Positions 14,190-22,483 of a stretch of DNA of 64,000 bases are shown here, piece after piece. The notes below the pieces were generated by a model. The model saw only the letters and a program-made list of their open reading frames with translations. It did not search any database and had not been told where the DNA came from. Numbering within the stretch: position 1 is the first letter of the stretch; every line of letters begins with the position of its first letter. The position numbers and the translations under genes are program-made. The stretch covers positions 2,480,001-2,544,000 of the forward strand of contig OZ244957.1 of assembly GCA_965222535.1 (NCBI GenBank), read 5' to 3'. Source of the DNA: G965222535 sp965222535. Lineage in GTDB: Bacteria; Pseudomonadota; Gammaproteobacteria; HK1.

Positions 14190-17030
14190 TTAGCAAGAAA
14201 CTGAAACCGCGTACGCCGGCACCTCAAGCGGTACGGTGTATGCACATCGCTCAATGCCATCTTCCTCAATGCGGTCCAATTGATATCGATTTTTCTCGAT
14301 TATTTTACGGATTAAATTAATGTCAGGTATATCTTCGGCTTTTGAAATTGTTTTATCCTCGCCAAATACATAAAGTTGCATTTTTTTTGCCATCCAAACA
14401 TCAGTAGAGCTATTGTTGCCTGAGGTAGAATTATATGGAGGTAATTCAGTTCGGGTACTAATCCATTTCGCTAAGCGACCAAAAGCATCTATGGCTTTTT
14501 CATTATCAGCCGCGCCATTTAGTGAAAGCCAGGCGCGCCCTTCACCTAAATTCCCTATGGGGCGACAATGAGGATTAATGCGACTCAATTTTCTCCACGG
14601 AGCGATGATTTCGCTTTCAATCCTTTCCTTTGAAGGCGGCGTACTGCGTGCTCGCAGCCTGCGAGCATGTGCCAGTGCGTATTGAACGCGGACGCTACCG
14701 CGAAAACGCTCCGCTGCGGTCTCTAAGAGTTTGACGGCTTGGTCCAGATCTTTTTGTGCTATATTAAGTAAGCCCACCTCGCTCGCCACGCGAGCGTTTT
14801 TATCCACGTAGAGCTTGAGCCGCTGAAGGAGCTTTCCTGCCTTCGCTTGGATTGTTCTGGTATCAGGCAAATCTTGAGAACAGTTGAGATTGAGTTGCCA
14901 ACGGCGAAGGAGATAAGCATCCGCTAAGAGAATATCAATATCTTGAGAGCTCAAATCAATGCTTTCACCCTCTTCCTCAAATTTTTCCGTAATGTTCGCC
15001 GGCTTTGGCAAAGATAAAGGTGTGCTCACAGCATCTCTGTCGGAAGTAAACTCAGGCACGTCTTTTTCTGCCTGAATAGGAGATTTATAAACTCCCGCCA
15101 AACCATTTCGTGCAACGGCATCATCAGGGAATCGCTCTATGGTTTCTTGGTATTCCGCCTCCGCGTCATCCACTTGCCCTTGGGCTTTCAACACCTCCTT
15201 GGCTTCATCCACTCGCTCTTGGGCTTTCAGCACCTCCGCGTCATCCACTCGCTCTTGGGCTTTCAGCACCTCCGCGTCATCCACTCGCTCTTGGGCTTTC
15301 AACACCTCCGCCAAACCAGTTCGTGCAAAGGCATCATTGGGGAATCGCTCTATGGTTTTTCGGTATACCGCTTCGGCTTCATTCAATCGCCCTTTGGCTT
15401 TCAACACCTCCGCCAAACCATTTCGTGCAACGGCATCATTGGGGAATCGCTCTATGGTTTTTCGGTATACCGCTTCGGCTTCATCCAATCGCCCTTGGGC
15501 TTTCAACACCTCCGCAAAACCATTTCGTGCAAAGGCATCATTGGGGAATCGCTCTATTGTTTCTCGGTATTCCGCTTCGGCTTCACCAAATCGCCCTTGG
15601 GCTTTCAACACCTCCGCCAAACCAGTTCGTGCAACGGCATTATTGGGGAATCGCTCTATGGTTTCTCGGTATACCGCTTCGGCTTCACCAAATCGCTCTT
15701 GGGCTTTATCCAATCGCTCTTGGGCTTCATCCAATCGCCCTTCGGTTTCATCCAATCGCCCTTGGGCTTTCAACACCTCCGCCAAACCAGTTCGTGCAAC
15801 GGCATCATTGGGGAATCGCCTTATGGCTTGTATAGATAATAAAAAAGACTGTTCATAATTCCCAAGGTTTAATAATGCTTTAGCACTGATATTCCATGGA
15901 TAAGCATTCCAAGGATCAAAATTACGGGCAAGCTCCGCCCATTGATAGGATAAACCCGGACGGTACTTGCTAACCTTGCTGGCAAAATTACATGCCGTTT
16001 TGGTTATAAATTGTGTATCACCGCATTTTTCAGCGTATTTTTTCTGTTCTTCTAAAAGTTCTTTAGCTTCACGAATAGCATCCAGGTTGTCATCATTCAA
16101 TCGGCGAGCGATAGCTTTTGCACGCTCAGCCCACTGTGGGTCGGGGTAAGTCAACCGCCAGGTTGGATTTTTATGGCTTTCCGATTTTTTCTTGATCGTG
16201 TCATCTGGTAGATCTGCGATTTTCCCAATCCAATCTCGCAACTTACGAATTTCTTTCCGTTCGACAGCCTCTATCCAAAAACTTTTCCATTTCCCAGGAA
16301 AAGGATAGGCTGCCATTGTCATTCTAGCAATTCGCAGAAACTCTTTTTCGGCAAACTCTTTTGCTAACCAGCCATCTTTTTGATAGTCCCAAAATGCGAC
16401 CGCAAGTTTTGCCAGTCCTGCGGCGACTTCCTCTGGGACGGCACCTGCTTTTGATGAATCTTCGGGCGGTAGCCCCCGCAAGCCATAAATACCGCATACA
16501 CCGCGATACCACGGCTCGTTTGGCGGCAGTGAGCAAAGGTGCCACCATTGCTTAATAAGCTCCCGGTCTCGTTGATAACGGGCTATCGCCCTCCAGGCAT
16601 TTGCCATCGGGTCGCGCGCCCTGCCTTCATGTAACGCATTCAGAAAATCCGGATCAGCTATAACCCGTTGTCGCAAACACTGTGCCGATTTATCTAAGTC
16701 CTCACGCATGGCGATTATATCGGCCGCTTGCCGCCAAGCAACCGATGTTAAGGAGGAATTCTGGTTGGCTTCTTTCAGTGCCGGATTTCCCCATGATCCT
16801 TCAACCCAGGCGGCGAGTGCTTTATCAACTTCGACGACAAAACCGCTATCTTTTGCGCCGATGCCAGACAACCAATCCAGCAGTAGCATGAAAGGTTCCT
16901 CGGCGGACAACGTTCCCATATCGGCGCGACCGACCAGCAACTCCGAAATCGCTTTTTGGGGCGCATCCTCAAAATGCCGAAGCCACGTTGGCACCCGTGC
17001 GCCTTCAAAAATATCGTCAAGCGTCATCAT
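14190..17030 (-). CDS. Large TPR-repeat protein, unknown function
   Basis: 946 residues, no signal peptide. Residues 1-400 form a unique domain I do not recognise. From about 400 to 650 run near-identical 34-residue TPR units (YRxTIERFPNDAVARxGLAEVLKAQGRxxEAEA). Within them are a block of heptads (xRLDEAQ) and a block of 12-residue units (DAEVLKAQERVD). A second, non-TPR helical region (about 690-830) and a unique C-terminus follow. The start overlaps the stop of the upstream gene (17027-18058) by 4 nt, so the pair is translationally coupled. The near-identical DNA of the repeats implies recent expansion or ongoing length change. Possibly a scaffold in a two-gene conflict or signalling unit; function unknown. 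Confidence 0.8.
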   Translation of the reverse strand: MMTLDDIFEGARVPTWLRHFEDAPQKAISELLVGRADMGTLSAEEPFMLLLDWLSGIGAKDSGFVVEVDKALAAWVEGSWGNPALKEANQNSSLTSVAWRQAADIIAMREDLDKSAQCLRQRVIADPDFLNALHEGRARDPMANAWRAIARYQRDRELIKQWWHLCSLPPNEPWYRGVCGIYGLRGLPPEDSSKAGAVPEEVAAGLAKLAVAFWDYQKDGWLAKEFAEKEFLRIARMTMAAYPFPGKWKSFWIEAVERKEIRKLRDWIGKIADLPDDTIKKKSESHKNPTWRLTYPDPQWAERAKAIARRLNDDNLDAIREAKELLEEQKKYAEKCGDTQFITKTACNFASKVSKYRPGLSYQWAELARNFDPWNAYPWNISAKALLNLGNYEQSFLLSIQAIRRFPNDAVARTGLAEVLKAQGRLDETEGRLDEAQERLDKAQERFGEAEAVYRETIERFPNNAVARTGLAEVLKAQGRFGEAEAEYRETIERFPNDAFARNGFAEVLKAQGRLDEAEAVYRKTIERFPNDAVARNGLAEVLKAKGRLNEAEAVYRKTIERFPNDAFARTGLAEVLKAQERVDDAEVLKAQERVDDAEVLKAQERVDEAKEVLKAQGQVDDAEAEYQETIERFPDDAVARNGLAGVYKSPIQAEKDVPEFTSDRDAVSTPLSLPKPANITEKFEEEGESIDLSSQDIDILLADAYLLRRWQLNLNCSQDLPDTRTIQAKAGKLLQRLKLYVDKNARVASEVGLLNIAQKDLDQAVKLLETAAERFRGSVRVQYALAHARRLRARSTPPSKERIESEIIAPWRKLSRINPHCRPIGNLGEGRAWLSLNGAADNEKAIDAFGRLAKWISTRTELPPYNSTSGNNSSTDVWMAKKMQLYVFGEDKTISKAEDIPDINLIRKIIEKNRYQLDRIEEDGIERCAYTVPLEVPAYAVSVSC
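15150..15830 (-). repeat. Nested in-gene tandem repeats (102, 36 and 21 bp)
   Basis: Inside the TPR gene, 102-bp units coding 34-residue TPRs recur with few differences. A 36-bp unit (GCTTTCAGCACCTCCGCG + TCATCCACTCGCTCTTGG) repeats exactly around 15220-15300. 21-bp units (for example CAATCGCTCTTGGGCTTTATC) lie at about 15680-15770. All periods are multiples of 3, so slippage would change length without breaking the frame. Confidence 0.85.
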
Positions 17031-18058
17031 TCACCCTGCCATAAATCGACATCGGTTTGGACGGCATAGTCACTGCGTTTAGTGTGCTTTTGCACCGCCA
17101 ATAGATGCAACCCCCTTGCTTCACGCAGGAGTTTATCTACATCAGCGATGCCTTTATCAATGCTTCCGACACGCCACAAGTGAGACGGTGAAAAACAAAT
17201 ACCGGGATGCAAAACTTCCCGTCGCAACGGCGGCGTGTTAGCGGCTAAGTCAACGGTATATCCGGTTAATCCCCCTTGCGGTGCTGGACAAAAAGCAGCG
17301 GAGAAATTGCCGTCAAGCACGGTCGGCGGCACGAGAGGGTGGGTATTATTGCTGCCTTTCAATTTTGGCACATCGGCCACCGGATATTTGAAGATGAACA
17401 CATCAATTGAGGAGAGCCCTCTCGTAGCGGGGTTCAAATGCAACAATCCCAGTCGGTCACGCAGTATATTCGCCCAATCATCTTCTTGCCATTCTGGGAA
17501 ATTTTTGAAATCTTCCCAAAAACCGGAAAACACCGGTCTTAGTTCAATTTTTGACGACCACTCTTCAAGAATATCGGCCAGTTTCTTATATTCATCGCTA
17601 TCGGTTGCTTTGCCGTTGGCAATAAAAGATTCTCCCAATTTCTTTATTGTGCCAGTGGATGCGCCAGACTTGCTTCCAATAAAAACAACTTCTTCCACCC
17701 GCAGTAAATGAAGATTTTTATCGGCACGAAGAAACGGCGAACCTGGAACTATTTCCTGAAAAGTTTCTGGACACAAATCCATATCTTTTGTATCCAGGTT
17801 TTTGGGCGGCCCTGTTGCATTTCCCGGACGGAATACGCAATTATGAAGATATTCCTGATGATCTATCTTCCAGTCGCCGAAACCCTTATGCGCCGTCATT
17901 TTTCCGGCGTAATTAGCGCACCTCCGGTTGTTGATTCCTTCATCCAGCAAAAAATTGCGTGCTACAAATGCCTTACCAGGGGATGGATCCCTGCTGACAC
18001 TTTCCAAAAAATCGCGCAGCGCGCTATCCCTGGTTGAAAATAAGCCCTTATGTGGCAT
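17027..18058 (-). CDS. Conserved-looking protein of unknown function
   Basis: 343 residues, soluble, no recognisable catalytic motif. Visible features: several cysteines in the first 100 residues (RRCANYAG, LHNCVF, DLCPETF), a central Trp-rich segment (EEWSSK, GFWEDFKNFPEWQEDDWANIL) and a C-terminal part with GICFSPSHLWRVG. It is the upstream member of a coupled pair with the TPR protein (ATGA overlap at 17027-17030). No clear ribosome site precedes the ATG. The pairing with a large TPR protein resembles the layout of uncharacterised conflict modules, but nothing in this sequence itself shows that. Confidence 0.7.
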   Translation of the reverse strand: MPHKGLFSTRDSALRDFLESVSRDPSPGKAFVARNFLLDEGINNRRCANYAGKMTAHKGFGDWKIDHQEYLHNCVFRPGNATGPPKNLDTKDMDLCPETFQEIVPGSPFLRADKNLHLLRVEEVVFIGSKSGASTGTIKKLGESFIANGKATDSDEYKKLADILEEWSSKIELRPVFSGFWEDFKNFPEWQEDDWANILRDRLGLLHLNPATRGLSSIDVFIFKYPVADVPKLKGSNNTHPLVPPTVLDGNFSAAFCPAPQGGLTGYTVDLAANTPPLRREVLHPGICFSPSHLWRVGSIDKGIADVDKLLREARGLHLLAVQKHTKRSDYAVQTDVDLWQGE

Positions 18059-18183
18059 AGGTTAGCGGCTCTGGACGGGAGCAACAATTGCCCGTGTTTG
18101 AATTGTTGTATTGATTATAAGGAAGATTGGCTATAAGGAGAGAGCTTTGGAAAAGCTCGCCTCCCGCAATCCGGCAACCTCGA

Positions 18184-19281
18184 TCAGGGTTGCGGTTGAT
18201 GCCGATCATTGGAGAATTCACGCATGTATTCGGCCAAGATGGCGACGCTGGCTTTGGGCATCGCGTTATAGATACTCGCACGGCAACCACCGACACTGCG
18301 ATGCCCTTTGAGGTTGGTGATGTTGCGCTCCGCCGCCCCAGTAAGAAATGCCTGCTCCAATTCGGCGCTGGGTAGGTGGAATACGACGTTCATCTGTGAG
18401 CGACTGGCGCGTTCCACCGGCGAATGATAATAGCCGCCGCTGTTATCGATCACCTGATACAGCATCTGCGATTTTTCAGCGGCGTTGCGCTGCATCACTG
18501 GCAACCCGCCTTGGGCTTTCATCCACTTCATTACCTTACCAAACATGTAGATCGCAAATACCGGTGGGGTGTTCATTAACGAACCTTGGGCGTCATGCAT
18601 ATCGTAGCGCAGGTAGCTGCCAATATTGCGCGCCGTGGTGTCTAAGATCGATTTGCGGATAAACACCACCCCAAGCCCCGCCGGGCCGAGGTTCTTCTGC
18701 GAGCCGCCGTACACTATATCTATCTTTTCCCACGGCAGTGGGCGTGTCATATAGTCGGATGACATATCCGCGACCAATGGTACGCCGACCTCAGGCAAGG
18801 AAGCAAACTGTACCCCGTCAATCGTTTCATTGGAGGTAATATGCAGGTAACGGGTGTTGTCTTCGATCCGGATCTCAGCAGTGGATGGCATCCGCGAGTA
18901 ACCGCAGTCGGCACCATCCCAAGCGGTGTACACCGCGGCGTGCTGGGCGGCATCAGCCAAAGACAATCTGGCCCAGGAGCCTGAGTTGACATAAGCGCCT
19001 TTTTGCCCTTGGTGGAGTAAGTTCATCGGCACCATAGAAAACTGTAACGTCGCTCCGCCTTGCAGCAGTAACACGGCAAAATCATCTGGCACCTCAAATA
19101 CTTCCCGCGCGCCAGCAATAGCGCTGTTGGCTACCTCGACAAAATGCGTGCCGCGGTGACTCATTTCAAACAACGACATGCCAGTGTCTTGGTAGTCGAC
19201 GAACTCTTGCTGCGCTTCCTTCAGCACCTCAAGCGGCAAAATGCAGGGGCCGGCGCTGAAATTATGGGCTCGATTTGACAT
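18184..19281 (-). CDS. serC: Phosphoserine aminotransferase
   Basis: 365 residues of the class V aminotransferase family. It begins NFSAGPCILPLEVL, then FEMSHRG, LLLQGGATLQFSMVPMNLL, THITSNETIDG-type HITSNETIDGVQF, VADMSSDY and YGGSQKNLGPAGLGVVFIR, in which Lys binds PLP. The C-terminus GHRSVGGCRASIYNAMPKASVAILAEYM is diagnostic. SerC converts 3-phosphohydroxypyruvate to phosphoserine and also acts in PLP synthesis. TGAGGA lies 11 nt before the ATG. It is not in an obvious operon with the gene downstream. Confidence 0.96.
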   Translation of the reverse strand: MSNRAHNFSAGPCILPLEVLKEAQQEFVDYQDTGMSLFEMSHRGTHFVEVANSAIAGAREVFEVPDDFAVLLLQGGATLQFSMVPMNLLHQGQKGAYVNSGSWARLSLADAAQHAAVYTAWDGADCGYSRMPSTAEIRIEDNTRYLHITSNETIDGVQFASLPEVGVPLVADMSSDYMTRPLPWEKIDIVYGGSQKNLGPAGLGVVFIRKSILDTTARNIGSYLRYDMHDAQGSLMNTPPVFAIYMFGKVMKWMKAQGGLPVMQRNAAEKSQMLYQVIDNSGGYYHSPVERASRSQMNVVFHLPSAELEQAFLTGAAERNITNLKGHRSVGGCRASIYNAMPKASVAILAEYMREFSNDRHQPQP

Positions 19282-20264
19282 AACGGTCAGATTCCTCAGG
19301 GGCGAATAATAAAAAAAGGGGTAGGAGGTCGGCAGTGGTTAGGCTTCATTGTAAGCTAGGCGGTGAAGCTGAACCGAGCGACAAGGCACCACCCTTGATC
19401 TTCAGCCAGTTCAATCACGCAAGCTGCAACAACCGATCAACTAGCGAACGATAGCAAAGGCCGAACTATAGCAAAAGCACCTGTGACACGCTACAAGAAT
19501 TGCAGAGGGGGTTAGCACACGAGTGTAAGGCAGGTCAAGCGCCCGGTACGCTATTGGATAGCGGGGATCCAAGGGTTGGTGTCTAAGTATCGTGGCAAAC
19601 CAGCGAATAACGTGATTGATGTGGGTGCGCGACCAAGCGCTTGATTCGCGTGCGAATGCGCTATACGGCGCTTCGAAAAGCCAGCTTCGACAGTTTTCCG
19701 AGGTGTCCTGCGGGGCTTGTCTATTGGGGAAGGGTTATAAATCCATAACAGAATCGGGGCTTACGCTACAGGTGATCGTGCCCCTTCCCCCAAACCTCTA
19801 TTCCGTTTGGCCCATTCAAGGTTTTTCGAGGTTCCTTGAGGAACATGGCCTTTGGTTTCTGGTAGAGAGCGTCGCATCAATGGATGGTAGCCGAGGGGCT
19901 CATATCAAAGTGGACTGTACGCCATGGAAGCGCTCCGGCTCAGGGTTTAGGACATGGATTACCCGATGAAGTAGCTTAGCGTTGCTCTAGGCGGCACCAA
20001 AAGCCGCTTCATCGCCTTTTCTTGCTGCCCGTGCGCCTTTTTGCTTCACAACTACCATAAACTACTTTTGACAGTTCTCTCTCAACCACACTTCCCTACT
20101 TGAGACCACTGTCATGGGGTGTTTGCGCTTCAAAGTAACTCATCTAAAAACCATTATATATCAACATCTTAGCATTAACTGGGGCTACCTGATAGCGGAT
20201 TAGCCCGGCTGCCGATTACTTCTTGAGGCGGTGATATGGGTGCGCTTGGCGTGCTGAGGGCGCT
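19282..20264. other. Gene-free interval holding one R2 repeat
   Basis: Nearly 1 kb between serC and the DUF4062 gene without a convincing gene. The R2 copy at 19666-19838 is the only structured element I see. A 117-residue plus-strand frame here is built largely from the repeat and is rejected. Confidence 0.5.
19666..19838. repeat. R2 palindromic repeat, full copy
   Basis: A near-complete R2: CTTCGAAAAGCCAGCTTCG / ACAGTTTTCCGAGGTGTCC hairpin, GCGGGGCTTGTCTATTGGGG, AAGGGTTATAAATC, CTTACGCTACAGGTGATCG, CCCCTTCCCCCAAACC, then GGTTTTTCGAGGTTCC. One of the best copies for deriving a consensus. Confidence 0.85.
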
Positions 20265-22016
20265 TTAAAGCGACATCGCGATGCGGAAGCCAACCCTTGG
20301 GTTGCGGCTGTCGATGCTGAACCTGAAGCGACTGGCGCAGCGCAGGAAAATCGGATCATTGCTCCACGAACCGCCGCGCACCGCACGCCGACTGCACTCA
20401 CCATCCAAGCGTGGTGCGCCATCTCGCGGCGCGCCACGGTAGTTGCGGTTCCAGCAATCTTGCACCCACTCCCATATATTCCCGTGCACATCATAAAGGC
20501 CAAACCCATTGCAGCCGAAACGACCTGACACCGTGGTTTGCTCGCGGTAAATCCCAGTGGTGCTACCACCATAGGTATCGTTGCCGTTGAAGTTAGCCTG
20601 CGAGGTGGTGATCGTGTCGCCAAAGTAAAATGGCGTACTGCTGCCGGCGCGCGCCACGTATTCCCATTCCGCTTCGCTGAGTATGCGATACGTTCTGCCG
20701 CTCTTCTCGTTGAGCCACTGGAGATACAATTGGGCATCATTCCAGCTCACATTGACCACCGGTCGTTTGCCGCGCCCCCAGCCTTGATCGTTGGGATCAT
20801 AGCCGTTACAACCGCCGTCATCGACACAGGTATCCCATTCGTCAAACGTAACCGCATACACGCCAACGGCAAACGTGTAGCGGATGCGCACTTGGTGCAC
20901 CGGCCCTTCACCATCATTGCGATCCTCTTCCGTTTCCGGTGAGCCCATTTCAAACTCGCCAGGTGGCACGACGACCATCAATGGCATATGGCGTCCATCG
21001 CGGAACGTATCCCCTGGTTTGGTGGGCAGCGCACGCACGGCCACCGGTGCTGACAGCGGTGCGGCAGCCTCGAGTGCTGTGGCGGCAGCTTCGGCAGCTT
21101 CGGCAGCTTTGGCGGCTTTGGTGGCTTTGGTGGCTTTGGCACCCGCGTGCGGCGCGGCGCGTGCGGCAGCGACGGGCTGCTGCAGCGCTGCGGGAGCAGT
21201 GGTGGGCGCTTGCGGCAACGGGGCTGGCGGTGGCGTTGCCGCAAGCGCCGCGGGTACTGGTGTTAGCACCGCTTGGGATATCACTGCGGATGGCTGTTGT
21301 CCCATCATATCCTCACGCCCTAACTCCAAGGTTTCCAGCAATTTCTTCTTGGTCTGTTCAAGACGCTGCTTGGTACGAGCTTCATTCTCGGTGGCGGTGC
21401 GGTATTCTTCCTCTGCATCACGCAGCGTCTTGGCCGATTCTTCCCACTCCCTTTCAGCTTTATCAAGTTCCTCTTGGGCATGTTTGCGGCGTCGCTCGTA
21501 TTCGCGGACTTTCTCCTTGCGGATGCGCTCGTACTCTTTCTCATGCTCTTTCTTGAGCGGTGAAGCGATATCATTCAGGATTTTTTCTTTCAGGTCCTCT
21601 GGCGTCGTGAAGTAGTCCACGGTATGTCGATTCTTGAGAACTTCCTTGAGTTGTGCCAGTTTTTGTCCTTTATCGCCCATATCCACGTTTTTGAACGAAA
21701 TTGGATGATCTTCATCCCACAAATAAACCAGCACGGGCAACCCGAGACGCTGAGCTTCATCGTATTCATGGTGAATGAATGACTTCTCTTCACCTTCCGG
21801 CAGCGTACCGTAGCGCATCGCAAAAATGCCGACAAAAATGCGACATTCTTCCATGTCAGTCAAACAGGCATCAAGCGAAGAGACTTCCCCCATGCCATGG
21901 ACATCGACATTCATCGCTTCCAATGCTTCGCGTATTACTTTTCTGTGTTCGATTAAATCAGTGTAGGTCGCAGCGACAAACACTGGTATTTGGGGAGTGC
22001 TGTTATCGACTTCCAT
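20265..22016 (-). CDS. DUF4062 + coiled coil + FGE-sulfatase (CLec-like) protein
   Basis: 583 residues. Residues about 8-155 match DUF4062, a TIR/nucleoside-deoxyribosyltransferase-like domain (IPVFVAATYTDLIEHRKVIREAL, LTDMEECRIFVGIFAMRYG, PVLVYLWDE). A long charged coiled coil (about 155-235) and an Ala/Pro-rich linker with KATKAAKAAEAA repeats follow. Residues about 330-583 are a formylglycine-generating-enzyme-type domain (PPGEFEMGSPETEEDR, YAVTFDEWDTC, RPVVNVSWNDAQLYLQWL, ILSEAEWEYVARAG, GLYDVHGNIWEWVQD, VRGGSWSNDP, VGFRIA). These C-type-lectin-fold domains usually act as binding modules in such fusions. GAGGAGGG lies upstream of the ATG. Likely an intracellular sensor/effector protein; such C-termini are common targets of diversity-generating retroelements, but no reverse transcriptase is in the window. 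Confidence 0.85.
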   Translation of the reverse strand: MEVDNSTPQIPVFVAATYTDLIEHRKVIREALEAMNVDVHGMGEVSSLDACLTDMEECRIFVGIFAMRYGTLPEGEEKSFIHHEYDEAQRLGLPVLVYLWDEDHPISFKNVDMGDKGQKLAQLKEVLKNRHTVDYFTTPEDLKEKILNDIASPLKKEHEKEYERIRKEKVREYERRRKHAQEELDKAEREWEESAKTLRDAEEEYRTATENEARTKQRLEQTKKKLLETLELGREDMMGQQPSAVISQAVLTPVPAALAATPPPAPLPQAPTTAPAALQQPVAAARAAPHAGAKATKATKAAKAAEAAEAAATALEAAAPLSAPVAVRALPTKPGDTFRDGRHMPLMVVVPPGEFEMGSPETEEDRNDGEGPVHQVRIRYTFAVGVYAVTFDEWDTCVDDGGCNGYDPNDQGWGRGKRPVVNVSWNDAQLYLQWLNEKSGRTYRILSEAEWEYVARAGSSTPFYFGDTITTSQANFNGNDTYGGSTTGIYREQTTVSGRFGCNGFGLYDVHGNIWEWVQDCWNRNYRGAPRDGAPRLDGECSRRAVRGGSWSNDPIFLRCASRFRFSIDSRNPRVGFRIAMSL

Positions 22017-22483
22017 CTGCTTTTACCCTCCTCAGGGATTCCACCACTAAGCTCCTGAGAGCTAAGTCAATCGAAAATTTGTGTCGCAAACGCCCAGCGG
22101 GCTTTATCTTAGAAATTCTAATGGATACTGAAAATGCTGATAGCTACGGCGCTCAGAGCAATGAGCAACAGTGCTCCGAGTACTCACGGCGAGCCGTGCT
22201 GCTGTGATATTCATCGCCTGCTACCAACAGGGCATCAGCATTCAGCGCACCGAGATAAATGCCGTGTGTGGTTCACCAGTTTGGTGCTCTCCAGCCTTTC
22301 GATGAAAGAAGTGCAACCGGTTCAGCGAATACTTTATCGTACTCAATCAGCGAAAAAAAACAAGCCTAGCTTAACATGCAACCCAACCAAGAAAAGCGAT
22401 TGTAATAAAACCAATAGGTTAGGATCAACAGACGGTTCCCAGTTTAAGGCTCATGGCGACACTGTTTATGGCGATCAATTGCG
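22017..22483. other. Gene-free interval
   Basis: 467 bp between priA and the DUF4062 gene. A 117-residue plus-strand frame lies here, but it has no domain-like sequence or ribosome site. I see no repeat or RNA gene. Confidence 0.45.

Noticed and set aside
15110..15858. Three overlapping plus-strand frames of about 230-240 residues, and a CRISPR-like look
   Set aside because: They are shadows of the tandem TPR repeats. The repeats are contiguous coding units of 102, 36 and 21 bp with no spacers, so not a CRISPR array.
18142..18158. Hairpin GAGCTTT-GGA-AAAGCTC after serC
   Set aside because: Short stem and no T-run on the serC side, so I did not list it as a terminator.
19616..19969. 117-residue plus-strand frame
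   Set aside because: Its middle is R2 sequence; no ribosome site or domain.
20884..21615. 243- and 205-residue frames antisense to the DUF4062 gene
   Set aside because: Low-complexity reflections of the Ala-rich linker and coiled coil on the opposite strand.
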